Assembly: GCA_002696485.1 (NCBI GenBank)
Contig: NZTP01000036.1
Coordinates: 1 to 33,128 of the forward strand
Source of the DNA: Altibacter sp.
GTDB taxonomy: Bacteria > Bacteroidota > Bacteroidia > Flavobacteriales > Flavobacteriaceae
Direction: 5' to 3'
Length of the DNA: 33,128 nt
Shown here: positions 24,548 through 32,646 of the stretch, piece by piece
Layout: each line of letters opens with the position of its first letter
Numbering within the stretch: position 1 is the first letter of the stretch
The notes under the pieces: generated by a model
Databases searched by the model: none
What the model was told of the DNA's origin: nothing
What the model saw: the letters and a program-made list of their open reading frames with translations, nothing else
Made by a program: the position numbers and the translations under genes

Positions 24548-24970
24548 ATGAAAATTATCATAATCAATGGCCCGAACTTAAACCTGTTGGGTAAGCGGGA
24601 GAACGATATCTATGGGGATGAAACCTTTCATGATTTCTTTGAACGGTTGCAAGAAAAGTTTCCACAAGTCGCTTTAAGCCATTTCCAGTCCAACGTAGAG
24701 GGAGAACTCATTAACGCTCTTCAAGAAGTAGGATTTTCGTATGATGGTATTATATTGAATGCTGCAGCGTACACACACACTTCCGTAGGCATAGGGGATG
24801 CGGTAAAGGCCATTACCACGCCCGTTGTCGAGGTACACATCTCTAATACATTTGCCAGAGAGGAATATCGGCATACTTCTTTTATAGCTCCCAATACAAA
24901 GGGGATCATCCTCGGATTTGGCCTTCAGAGCTATGAACTGGCGGTACAAAGCTTTTTAGCTAAGAACTAA
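24548..24970 (+). CDS. aroQ: Type II 3-dehydroquinate dehydratase
   Basis: 140 aa, normal length for the dodecameric type II enzyme. Conserved motifs: IINGPNLNLLGKRE with the flexible catalytic loop RENDIYGD (catalytic Tyr and Arg), HFQSNVEGELIN, ILNAAAYTHTSVGIGDA, and VEVHISN with the catalytic histidine, then EEYRHTSFI. It makes 3-dehydroshikimate in the shikimate pathway. xerD and aroQ are commonly close neighbours in this group as I recall, and here the barrel array separates them. Its stop codon lies at the left edge of the terminator serving lpdA. Confidence 0.95.
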   Translation: MKIIIINGPNLNLLGKRENDIYGDETFHDFFERLQEKFPQVALSHFQSNVEGELINALQEVGFSYDGIILNAAAYTHTSVGIGDAVKAITTPVVEVHISNTFAREEYRHTSFIAPNTKGIILGFGLQSYELAVQSFLAKN

Positions 24971-25014
24971 AAAAAGCGTCTGTCCCTCAATTTCCATTGA
25001 GATCGAAACGCTTT
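24969..25014 (-). terminator. Intrinsic terminator of lpdA (also at the end of aroQ)
   Basis: Outer stem AAAGCGT (24973-24979) with ACGCTTT (25008-25014) and inner stem CTCAAT (24986-24991) with ATTGAG (24996-25001). The A run at 24969-24975 becomes a U run on the minus strand, after the lpdA stop, so it mainly terminates lpdA. Confidence 0.8.
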
Positions 25015-25035
25015 CATACTTTGTTTAAAATAGTG

Positions 25036-26412
25036 TTACAAATGTATCACTTCGTCGTAGGCATCGGCTACAGCTTCCATTACAGCCTCACTCATAGTAG
25101 GGTGCGGATGAATGGCTTTCAAAACTTCATGTCCTGTGGTTTCCAGTTTTCGTCCTAGAACGGCCTCAGCGATCATATCGGTCACTCCGGCTCCAATCAT
25201 GTGACAACCCAACCATTCGCCGTATTTGGCATCAAAGATTACCTTGACAAAACCGTCCTTGGTGCCGGCAGCACTCGCTTTTCCGCTTGCGGAAAAAGGA
25301 AACTTCCCAACCTTCAGTTCATATCCGGCTTCCTTGGCTTGTTTTTCGGTCATACCTACACTGGCGATCTCAGGTGTTGCATATGTACAACCCGGAATAT
25401 TTCCGTAGTCAATAGGTTCTACGTGCAAACCTGCAATTTTTTCCACACAAGTGATCCCTTCCGCAGAAGCTACGTGCGCCAAAGCAGGTCCCGGAACCAC
25501 ATCACCAATAGCATAATATCCGGGTATGTTGGTCTGATACCAATCGTTCACCATGATCTTATCACGATCAACAACGATTCCTACGTCTTCAAGTCCTATA
25601 TTCTGAATATTGGAAGCGATTCCTACAGCTGAAAGTACGATCTCAGCTTCCAGGGTTTCTTCTCCTTTCTGTGTCTTCACGGTAGCCTTTACAATTTTCC
25701 CGGAAGTATCCAGCTTTTCTACGGAAGAAGAGGTCATAACTTTAATTCCTGCTTTTTTGAAGGATTTCTCGAATTGTTTAGAAACGTCTTCATCTTCCAA
25801 CGGAACCAAATGGGGCAAAAATTCTACAATCGTAACGTCGGTTCCCATAGCATTATAGAAATGGGCAAACTCAACACCTATGGCACCACTTCCCACAACG
25901 ATCATACTTTTTGGTTGCGTTTTAAGGCTCATAGCTTCGCGGTACCCAATTACTTTTTTTCCGTCCTGCTTCAAATTTGGCAATTCTCGTGAACGTGCTC
26001 CCGTAGCAATAATAATGTGATCTGCGGAATATTCTGTGCCATCGACATCCACTTTCTTACCGGGTTTTAACTTTCCGAAGCCATTGATAACATCGATCTT
26101 GTTCTTCTTCATTAAAAATTGAACACCTTTACTCATGCCGTCGGCAACGCCTCTGCTTCGCTCAACAACCTTTGTAAAGTCTTTATCGGCTCCCTTAACG
26201 GTCAATCCGTAGTCTTCGGCATGTTTTAAATAATCGAACACTTGCGCACTTTTTAATAAGGCTTTGGTAGGGATACAACCCCAATTAAGGCATACACCCC
26301 CTAAACTTTCCTTTTCAATGACCGCTGTTTTAAAACCTAATTGAGAAGCTCTTATGGCAGTTACATAGCCGCCCGGTCCACTTCCCAATACTATAATATC
26401 GTATTTACTCAT
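25036..26412 (-). CDS. lpdA: Dihydrolipoyl dehydrogenase (E3)
   Basis: 458 aa, usual length. FAD-binding GSGPGGY at residues 10-16; redox disulfide Cys41 and Cys46 in GGVCLNWGCIPTK; NAD-binding VVGSGAIGVEFAH; C-terminal dimer motif with the catalytic HPHPTMSE. E3 is the shared flavoprotein of pyruvate and 2-oxoglutarate dehydrogenases and glycine cleavage, oxidising dihydrolipoamide with NAD+. The E1 and E2 genes are not in the window. Monocistronic, with a terminator on each side. Confidence 0.96.
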   Translation of the reverse strand: MSKYDIIVLGSGPGGYVTAIRASQLGFKTAVIEKESLGGVCLNWGCIPTKALLKSAQVFDYLKHAEDYGLTVKGADKDFTKVVERSRGVADGMSKGVQFLMKKNKIDVINGFGKLKPGKKVDVDGTEYSADHIIIATGARSRELPNLKQDGKKVIGYREAMSLKTQPKSMIVVGSGAIGVEFAHFYNAMGTDVTIVEFLPHLVPLEDEDVSKQFEKSFKKAGIKVMTSSSVEKLDTSGKIVKATVKTQKGEETLEAEIVLSAVGIASNIQNIGLEDVGIVVDRDKIMVNDWYQTNIPGYYAIGDVVPGPALAHVASAEGITCVEKIAGLHVEPIDYGNIPGCTYATPEIASVGMTEKQAKEAGYELKVGKFPFSASGKASAAGTKDGFVKVIFDAKYGEWLGCHMIGAGVTDMIAEAVLGRKLETTGHEVLKAIHPHPTMSEAVMEAVADAYDEVIHL

Positions 26413-26494
26413 CTTCTGAATATATGTCTGTGATTTAATGTCACGAAATTACAAAATGAAAGTGGAACAGGGAAGGCCCACCGGTTATTTATAC

Positions 26495-26525
26495 AAAAAA
26501 AGCGGAACGCTTGTACGTTCCGCTT
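26495..26525 (-). terminator. Intrinsic terminator of the msrB operon
   Basis: AAGCGGAACG (26500-26509), loop CTTGTA, CGTTCCGCTT (26516-26525); the A run on the left is a U run in minus-strand RNA. It lies 25 bases after the msrB stop and ahead of lpdA. Confidence 0.88.
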
Positions 26526-26549
26526 GTTTCAGTTTTCTTTTTCAAACTT

Positions 26550-26954
26550 CTATTCTTTCTGAAGGTCTACCGAAAGTGAATTTACACAATACCGCTGTCC
26601 GGTTTCTGTAGGTCCGTCATTGAATACATGACCCAAATGACTTCCGCAGTTAGCACAAAGGATCTCGGTACGTATCATTCCATGGGAGGTATCCCGAATA
26701 TATTCAACCGCACCTTCAATGGCCTCGTCAAATGAAGGCCATCCGCAACCACTGTCGAACTTACTACTGCTTACAAACAACGGGATATGACAGGCGCCGC
26801 AAAGATAGGTCCCTTTATCGACCGTAAGATTATACGTTCCTGTAAAGGGGCGTTCGGTTCCCTTTTCGCGTAAGATTCGATATCGTTCGGGACCAAGTTC
26901 TTGAAGCCACTCGGCTTCCGTCTTTTCTACGGGATATGTTTTCGCTTTTTTCAT
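26550..26954 (-). CDS. msrB: Peptide-methionine (R)-S-oxide reductase MsrB, cytoplasmic
   Basis: 134 aa, no signal peptide. Four zinc cysteines (C52, C55 in CGAC and C100, C103 in CANC), catalytic Cys123 in RYCVNSLS, and Cys70 in the SGCGWPSF loop, the typical resolving position. It reduces methionine-R-sulfoxide in proteins. I chose the ATG at 26954 because its A overlaps the TAA of the upstream MsrB gene (TAATG), giving coupled translation; the longer open frame up to 26999 has an MHQWCCLRFHSYETI extension that merely runs inside the upstream gene. Confidence 0.93.
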   Translation of the reverse strand: MKKAKTYPVEKTEAEWLQELGPERYRILREKGTERPFTGTYNLTVDKGTYLCGACHIPLFVSSSKFDSGCGWPSFDEAIEGAVEYIRDTSHGMIRTEILCANCGSHLGHVFNDGPTETGQRYCVNSLSVDLQKE

Positions 26955-27433
26955 TATTGTTTCATAGGAATGAAATCTAAGGCAGCACCATTGATGCAAT
27001 GCCGTTTACCTGTTGTCTCCTTGGGGGCGTCCTCGAATACATGACCCAGATGGCCACCACAAGTGGCACAATGCTCTTCTACGCGTGTGTACCCTAAATT
27101 GGTATCGGTAGAATACGCTACATTCCCTTCGATCGCGCGATCGAAACTGGGCCAACCCGTCCCACTGTCAAACTTATATTTTCCTTCAAATAAAGGTGTT
27201 TCACAAGCTGCACACACATAGGTGCCCGGCTCATAGATCTTGTTCAGTTCACTTGAAAAGGGACGCTCTGTACCTTCTTCCCGCAGTACGTAATACTCCA
27301 TTTCTGAAAGTTCTGCTTTCCATTCTGCTTCTGTTTTAGTAATGGGAAATTCTTTAGATTCTTTCTTATCCTGCGCCGAAGAATTACAGCTGATGAACAT
27401 AAGCGCTATGGCTATAATAGGTAATTGTTTCAT
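26954..27433 (-). CDS. msrB: MsrB lipoprotein (extracytoplasmic methionine sulfoxide reductase)
   Basis: 159 aa. Lipobox FISC with Cys16; the mature part is a complete MsrB domain: zinc ligands C74, C77, C122 and C125, catalytic Cys146 in RHCINGAALDF. The resolving position is Thr92 (SGTGWPSF), not Cys, so the enzyme must be recycled by a different thiol. It is expected to repair oxidised methionine in the periplasm or at the cell surface. It follows a collagen-like lipoprotein gene by 7 bp and overlaps the cytoplasmic msrB by one base. Confidence 0.9.
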   Translation of the reverse strand: MKQLPIIAIALMFISCNSSAQDKKESKEFPITKTEAEWKAELSEMEYYVLREEGTERPFSSELNKIYEPGTYVCAACETPLFEGKYKFDSGTGWPSFDRAIEGNVAYSTDTNLGYTRVEEHCATCGGHLGHVFEDAPKETTGKRHCINGAALDFIPMKQ

Positions 27434-27440
27434 AATTTAT

Positions 27441-27953
27441 TTAGGGTATTGTTTCAATGTCGTTTGTGGAAATTTCGAGCTGTCGCATCAATTCTTCCAT
27501 CGTAAGGTCAGCCGATCCAAATTCAGAAGGGACCACGGCAATCCTAAAGATTTGGTCGTTCGTAAAACCGTTACTTAACAGGGAAAGATCAAAATCTCCC
27601 TGAAGGAAGAGAAGCACATCCACAAAGGTATGGTTGAAGGTATACTGAAAGGATCCGTCGGCAGTATAAATGGTTTGAGGGAGTTGACTCCATACATCCA
27701 AAGACCCGCCATTTCCATCGGGAACGACATCTTCCAACCAATACACTAAAATCACATCACTTTCAAAGACCTCTACGTTCGAAGGAATTGTAAAAAGTTG
27801 TTCGTAATTATTTGCTTCGGAAAAAGTTGCGTTTACTTCAAATACTTGTCCTAAAATATTAATACCGGGTTCACCGGGAGGTCCGGGATCGCCTTCACAA
27901 GAACTGAAGATAATTCCAACGCTTACTGCTAAAAGTAAAATGATATGTTTCAT
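27441..27953 (-). CDS. Collagen-like lipoprotein, function unknown
   Basis: 170 aa. Lipobox FSSC with Cys19. Right after the lipid attachment comes GDPGPPGEPG, three to four Gly-X-Y triplets with proline in position X or Y, too few for a stable collagen helix but typical of a short stalk in flavobacterial lipoproteins. The rest (~40-170) is a beta-rich globular domain of unknown family. It is first in an operon with two MsrB genes, so it might be a target or partner of the repair enzymes; this is only a hint from gene order. Confidence 0.8.
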   Translation of the reverse strand: MKHIILLLAVSVGIIFSSCEGDPGPPGEPGINILGQVFEVNATFSEANNYEQLFTIPSNVEVFESDVILVYWLEDVVPDGNGGSLDVWSQLPQTIYTADGSFQYTFNHTFVDVLLFLQGDFDLSLLSNGFTNDQIFRIAVVPSEFGSADLTMEELMRQLEISTNDIETIP

Positions 27954-28165
27954 AGTAGTTGTTTTGATATTGTATTACAAAAGTTGTTCCACTTTATAAA
28001 AGTACGTGCTTAGCGTGCGATCTTTCTTAAAATTGATATAAAAATTAATTGGTAATTTTTAATATTTACCCAAAATCAATACGATTCGCTTCGGTTTTAT
28101 ATTTTTTTTATAATAATTGAAATTTTATATCCTTAATTTTAGGAAGTTCAACAAAGAAAATAATT
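27954..28165. other. AT-rich divergent intergenic region
   Basis: 212 bases between the divergent collagen-like lipoprotein and M48 genes. Very AT-rich, with near matches to -7 boxes on both strands (TACTTTTA on the minus side) but no convincing complete promoter, hairpin or RNA. I see nothing firm here. Confidence 0.5.
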
Positions 28166-28984
28166 ATGAAACTGAAAAAAACACTTTCCCTCCTCGCAGT
28201 GACTTTACTGGTCTTCGCATGTACCACAAATCCGTTTACCGGAAAACAAACATTGGCATTGGTGCCTAACTCACAAATCTACCCAATGGCATTTCAGCAA
28301 TACAATCAAATATTGTCTGAAAACAAAGTAATCACCGGAACTTCCGATTCCCAAATGATCAAGAATGTGGGACAGAAGATTGCCGTGGCTGCCGAACGTT
28401 ATTTAACAGCCAATGGATATGCCGGATACTTAAACGATTACGAGTGGGAATACAACCTTATTGAAAGCCCGGACGTAAATGCATGGGCCATGCCCGGCGG
28501 TAAGATCGCCTTCTACACTGGAATCTTACCTGTCGCACAGGGCGAAGCCGGGATTGCAGCAATTATGGGACATGAGGTGGCACATGCACTGGCAAATCAC
28601 GGACAACAGCGTATGAGTGCGTCGCAATTACAAGGATTGGGCGCAGTGGCAGGAAATCTGGCACTTAGTAAAGACCCTAAGAACCAACAGATTTTCAATC
28701 AGGCGTATGGAATTGGATCGACATTGGGCGTCATGTTGCCCTTTAGCCGAAGTCATGAAACAGAGGCCGATCGTATCGGACTTACATTAATGGCGATCGC
28801 CGGGTACGATCCCATTGTTGCAGCGCAACTTTGGCAACGCATGCAACAACAGGGCGGAGGCGCACCTCCTGAATTCCTAAGCACACACCCGTCAAGTACC
28901 ACCCGAATCAATAATATTACCGCTTGGGCTCCCGAAGCGAAAGCAGAAGCGCGAAAGTTCGGCGTTACCTCCTTTAAAAAATAA
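28166..28984 (+). CDS. M48 family zinc metalloprotease lipoprotein
   Basis: 272 aa. Lipobox VFAC with Cys19. Zinc motif GHEVAHA with His136, Glu137 and His140, and the third ligand glutamate in SRSHETEADRIG. WAMPGGKIAFYTG before the motif is typical of the BepA/LoiP-type M48C proteases that act in the periplasm on misfolded outer-membrane proteins. The LPS/BamA-quality role is known for the E. coli relatives; here it is inference. No TPR repeats are present. Monocistronic with its own terminator. Confidence 0.93.
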   Translation: MKLKKTLSLLAVTLLVFACTTNPFTGKQTLALVPNSQIYPMAFQQYNQILSENKVITGTSDSQMIKNVGQKIAVAAERYLTANGYAGYLNDYEWEYNLIESPDVNAWAMPGGKIAFYTGILPVAQGEAGIAAIMGHEVAHALANHGQQRMSASQLQGLGAVAGNLALSKDPKNQQIFNQAYGIGSTLGVMLPFSRSHETEADRIGLTLMAIAGYDPIVAAQLWQRMQQQGGGAPPEFLSTHPSSTTRINNITAWAPEAKAEARKFGVTSFKK

Positions 28985-29017
28985 TTTGTGCTACTACCAC
29001 TGAAATGATTACTTTAG

Positions 29018-29045
29018 AATCCCGCTTTAAAGCGGGATTTTTTCT
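29018..29045 (+). terminator. Intrinsic terminator after the M48 gene
   Basis: Perfect palindrome AATCCCGCTTTAAAGCGGGATT followed by a T run. Confidence 0.9.
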
Positions 29046-29061
29046 TTACAAATCATGAAAT

Positions 29062-30381
29062 ATGGCACAACTGGCAAAGGGAAGTAAAAAGTTACTAAAC
29101 GCTTGGGCGTTCTATGATTGGGCGAATTCTGTGTACAGTTTGGTGATCGCCTCGGCAGTGTTTCCTATCTATTATCAAGCTTTATTCAATATTGCGAATG
29201 TTGAGACAGTAACGGTATTTGGCGGAGCCATTAGAAGCACGCCTTTAATAAGCTATACAACTGCAGCCGCATTTTTAATGGTTTCGATTATGTCCCCATT
29301 ACTTTCAGGTATTGCCGATTATGTTGGGAATAAAAAGGTCTTCATGAAATTCTTCTGCTATTTGGGGGCCTTATCCTGTGTGGGTCTTTATTTCTTTGAC
29401 TTAGACCGTATCTATATAAGCTTATTGTGCTATTTTCTGGGCTTGGTCGGGTTTTGGGGAAGTCTGGTTTTCTATAATTCATACCTTCCCGACGTAGCCT
29501 ATAATGAGCAACAGGATCGAATAAGTGCCAAAGGTTACTCCATGGGGTACATTGGAAGTGTGGTATTGCTCATCTTTAATTTGATCATGGTCATGATGCC
29601 TCAATACTTCGGGTTAGGCGAGGGAGATCCGGCCAGCATGACCGCCATGCGTATATCCTTTATTACCGTAGGTGTTTGGTGGATCGCCTTTAGTCAGTAT
29701 TCTTTTTACCATTTACCTAAAGGAGTATCTACGGGGCACAAGGTGACTCGCAGTGTTCTTTTTAATGGCTTTAAAGAGTTGAAGAATGTGTATCATTCGC
29801 TGTCGGAAAACAGTACGTTAAAACGGTTTCTAGCTGCATTTTTCGTGTATAGCATGGCCGTGCAGACTGTCATGTTAGTAGCAACCTATTTTGGCGAGCA
29901 GGAGATCGCATGGGGCGGAAATGAGGAAAAGACCATTGGTTTGATCAGCAGTATATTGATCATACAATTAGTAGCCGTAATAGGAGCGACACTCACATCC
30001 CGGGCTTCCGAACGATTTGGAAATATTGCAACTTTAGTAGTGATCAACATGGTGTGGGTGGGAATTTGTATCGTCGCCTATTTTGTTGAAACTCCCATAC
30101 AATTCTATGCAACCGCCGGGGTGGTTGGATTGGTGATGGGTGGGATACAGGCACTGTCTCGTTCTACCTACTCAAAATTCCTTCCGGAGACCAAGGATAC
30201 CACCTCCTATTTCAGTTTTTATGATGTCGCCGAAAAGATCGGAATTGTTATTGGGATGGTGATCTACGGCTTTATAGACCACATAACAGGAAGCATGCGC
30301 AATTCGGTATTGTTTTTAGTGGTCTTCTTTATAATTGGTGTTATTTTACTTCTTCGTGTACCAAGAAAATCGATGAAATAA
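29062..30381 (+). CDS. MFS transporter, UMF1/ATG22-like family
   Basis: 439 aa with ~12 transmembrane helices. The signature at the N-terminus, NAWAFYDWANSVYSLVIAS, is diagnostic of the UMF1 (unknown major facilitator) family related to yeast vacuolar Atg22. Other features: LVGFWGSLVFYNSYLPDVA and GLVMGGIQALSRSTYSKFLP. The Atg22 relative exports amino acids; the bacterial substrate is unknown. The gene starts just after the M48 terminator; the next gene has its own -7 box. Confidence 0.92.
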   Translation: MAQLAKGSKKLLNAWAFYDWANSVYSLVIASAVFPIYYQALFNIANVETVTVFGGAIRSTPLISYTTAAAFLMVSIMSPLLSGIADYVGNKKVFMKFFCYLGALSCVGLYFFDLDRIYISLLCYFLGLVGFWGSLVFYNSYLPDVAYNEQQDRISAKGYSMGYIGSVVLLIFNLIMVMMPQYFGLGEGDPASMTAMRISFITVGVWWIAFSQYSFYHLPKGVSTGHKVTRSVLFNGFKELKNVYHSLSENSTLKRFLAAFFVYSMAVQTVMLVATYFGEQEIAWGGNEEKTIGLISSILIIQLVAVIGATLTSRASERFGNIATLVVINMVWVGICIVAYFVETPIQFYATAGVVGLVMGGIQALSRSTYSKFLPETKDTTSYFSFYDVAEKIGIVIGMVIYGFIDHITGSMRNSVLFLVVFFIIGVILLLRVPRKSMK

Positions 30382-30393
30382 ACAATTTTTACT

Positions 30394-30401
30394 TATGTTT
30401 G
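30394..30401 (+). promoter_or_regulatory. -7 box TATGTTTG of the triple-repeat lipoprotein gene
   Basis: Perfect TAnnTTTG, 30 bases before the ATG at 30432. The expected transcription start is ~30408, which excludes the in-frame TTG at 30399 as the translation start. Confidence 0.5.
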
Positions 30402-30431
30402 CGGTTATTACCTGAGAAAACTTACTTACTT

Positions 30432-31829
30432 ATGAAAAAATTTCAACTCTTAAATTGGTTGCTTGTCGCCTTTCTTGCTTTCCAATTTACTGCTTGTGAT
30501 AACGAACCTTTGGAGGGTGACTTTGTAGATGACACCGTGGCTGAGGCAGAAGAAGGACAACTTATCTGTTCGGTCAACAATCAAGATTTTGCATCCGAAA
30601 CGTCGTCCGGTATCCTCTCCGGAAATATCTTAGTAATTACTTCAACGAATGCCACCACTGGAGAGGTCATAACGCTCTCGGTTGCTGATCCGGCTGAAGG
30701 AACTTTTAGCCTTACCGCAGGACAGGGTACCCCAACCTTCGGGATGTATGCGCAATCGTCTACCGAAACCAATCCGTATGTTTCATTTGCAGCCCTCGGA
30801 GGAACCGGAGAATTAACTATTACCAATCTGGATATGGACGCATTGACCGTTTCAGGAACATTTAATTTTATCGGAGGCCGATTCGCATTGGACGCCGATG
30901 GAAATCCTATTTTGGATGGTAGCGGCAATCCTGTGATAGAAAATGTAACCCTTTCAGACGGAGCATTCAATACGGTTGTTTTCACTATTGAAGATGATGG
31001 GAACGGTAACGCCGAGGACGAATTCTATGCCGAAGTCGAAGGGTCGGTCTTTGAGGATATCTCTTTGACCGTTTCAGAAACTACGGTGGGCGGTTTCGAC
31101 ATGTTAAACCTTGTGGCGATAGATACTACCGGGGCAATGATTCGTATTGATATACCAAAGGATCTTGGTGTAGGAACGTTTGATTTCTTCACGGGTATTT
31201 CAGACGGAACGAAATTGATAGCGGTGTACAATGCTGGCACAGGAGGAGAGAACCTTACTTCTTCCAATGGAAGTATCACTTTTACCGAATTTGGAAACAT
31301 TACCGGAAAACTTAAAGCAACCTTCTCTTTTACGGCAACCGATCCGTTAGGTACAGACCCAACCGTGGTGAATATTACTGAAGGTAGTTTCTCGGTGGAT
31401 TATGTTGATAATAGTAGTCCTATAACAAATGAACTGACTGCGGAAGTTGATGGTGTTGCGTTTGCGGCAAGTCTTATCGATATTGTAGAAACCACCGTAA
31501 ATGATGTGCCGGTTATCTTTATTTCTGCCGAAGATGAAACGAACACACAATTTATACGCCTTAATTTTCCTTCTTCGATAGAAGTCGGTATGTATCCGCT
31601 AATGCCTGCGATCGTTGATGGGACTGAAAATGTTGGGTTGTTCATTCCGGATACCGATACGCCGCGTAATTTCAATTCCAGCAGTGGAACACTAGAGATT
31701 ATTAGTTACGATACTGTTTCAGGAATTATTGAAGGACGTTTCCAATTTACTGCGGAAGACTTGACAGGGCAAGATCCTGCAATTTATGAGATCACGACTG
31801 GGATCTTTACAGTACAGTTGAATCCTTAA
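30432..31829 (+). CDS. Lipoprotein with three DUF6252-like repeats
   Basis: 465 aa. Lipobox FTAC with Cys22. The mature part is three similar beta domains of ~120-150 residues: each has a VNNQDF/VEGSVF/VDGVAF-type start, a central strand such as LVAIDTTGAMIRIDIP, and a SFSFTATDP or FQFTAEDL near the end (around residues 40-170, 185-320 and 325-465). This resembles the DUF6252 family, where most members have one domain. Function unknown; probably outer-membrane or surface. I chose ATG 30432 because the lipobox then has normal spacing. Confidence 0.85.
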   Translation: MKKFQLLNWLLVAFLAFQFTACDNEPLEGDFVDDTVAEAEEGQLICSVNNQDFASETSSGILSGNILVITSTNATTGEVITLSVADPAEGTFSLTAGQGTPTFGMYAQSSTETNPYVSFAALGGTGELTITNLDMDALTVSGTFNFIGGRFALDADGNPILDGSGNPVIENVTLSDGAFNTVVFTIEDDGNGNAEDEFYAEVEGSVFEDISLTVSETTVGGFDMLNLVAIDTTGAMIRIDIPKDLGVGTFDFFTGISDGTKLIAVYNAGTGGENLTSSNGSITFTEFGNITGKLKATFSFTATDPLGTDPTVVNITEGSFSVDYVDNSSPITNELTAEVDGVAFAASLIDIVETTVNDVPVIFISAEDETNTQFIRLNFPSSIEVGMYPLMPAIVDGTENVGLFIPDTDTPRNFNSSSGTLEIISYDTVSGIIEGRFQFTAEDLTGQDPAIYEITTGIFTVQLNP

Positions 31830-31847
31830 AACTGAAAAAATATTGAA

Positions 31848-31881
31848 TAAAAAAAAGCCTCCAAACGGAGGCTTTTTTTTA
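31848..31881. terminator. Bidirectional terminator between convergent genes
   Basis: AAAAAAAGCCTCC, AAAC loop, GGAGGCTTTTTTTT. It serves the triple-repeat lipoprotein and the convergent DUF2807 gene. Confidence 0.93.
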
Positions 31882-31890
31882 TCACATGTC

Positions 31891-32625
31891 CTACATAGAT
31901 TTTATGGAACCGGAGCCGGACACCTTGGTGTCACTCTTGGAAGGATTACCCGAATACCGAATATCTCCCGAACCGTTTACTCTTGCCTTTAAACTATTGT
32001 TGGCAGTTACTTTGGCATCACCCGAACCGGATACAAAGGCTTCTGTATTCAATGCTTCCAAATCCATTCCTTTAAAATCGCCGCTTCCGCTTAATTTTAA
32101 TTCCAAATTGGTGGTGCGACCAGCCAAGACCATATCGCCTGATCCGGTTACCTTCGCATCAAGATTCTCGGTATCCACGTCCAGAATTACATCTCCCGAA
32201 CCGATCACCGCCAACTCTAACGCAGTGCTTCGTATTGGATCCTTGGTCTTGATATCTCCCGAGCCCACTAATTCGATTAGAGAAATGTCTTGAAACGGGA
32301 CTGTTACACGTATTCCTTTTTTGGTGCGAAGTGACACACTTTTCTCTGTGCGGATCACCAAGGTATTTTCCTCTGTAATTTCCACAATAATGAACTCATG
32401 CAGGTTATCGTCTGTGGTCACCGAAATAGTTCCTTCAGAACCACTTTCCAGATGAACAGCCATAGAACCTACCACCTTTATAGCATCATATTCCTGTGTG
32501 TTTCGTGTTTTGGTCGTGACATTACCATTGCCCTCTACTTTCTTATTTCCCCACTGCGCAGCAGCTTCAGAAGCATTTAAAACTAAAAGCAGACAAACGA
32601 TTAATGCATGTATTTGTGTTTTCAT
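31891..32625 (-). CDS. Head GIN/DUF2807 domain protein
   Basis: 244 aa. Signal peptide MKTQIHALIVCLLLVLNASEAAAQ, then a DUF2807 domain with GNGNV at the start (TRNTQEYDAIKVVGSMAVHLESG) and a series of rungs with GSGD at each turn: VGSGDIK, IGSGDVI, TGSGDMV, SGSGDFK, SGSGDAK, NGSGDIR, SGSGSIK. The regular ~18-22-residue spacing suggests a right-handed beta-helix. These proteins sit at the surface or periplasm in Bacteroidota; function unknown. It lies 21 bp after the adhesin-like gene (operon). Confidence 0.9.
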   Translation of the reverse strand: MKTQIHALIVCLLLVLNASEAAAQWGNKKVEGNGNVTTKTRNTQEYDAIKVVGSMAVHLESGSEGTISVTTDDNLHEFIIVEITEENTLVIRTEKSVSLRTKKGIRVTVPFQDISLIELVGSGDIKTKDPIRSTALELAVIGSGDVILDVDTENLDAKVTGSGDMVLAGRTTNLELKLSGSGDFKGMDLEALNTEAFVSGSGDAKVTANNSLKARVNGSGDIRYSGNPSKSDTKVSGSGSIKSM

Positions 32626-32646
32626 GGTTGTATATTTTTTAACGAT

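Noticed and set aside
26955-26999. Longer cytoplasmic MsrB start
   Set aside because: The extension only reads inside the upstream msrB gene in another frame; ATG at 26954 couples to the upstream stop as TAATG.
27860-27910. True collagen-like domain in the MsrB-operon lipoprotein
   Set aside because: Only three to four Gly-X-Y triplets, too few for a stable triple helix.
31886-32293. Plus-strand open frame of 135 codons opposite the DUF2807 gene
   Set aside because: Its regular SPEP pattern is only the complement of the GSGD repeats.
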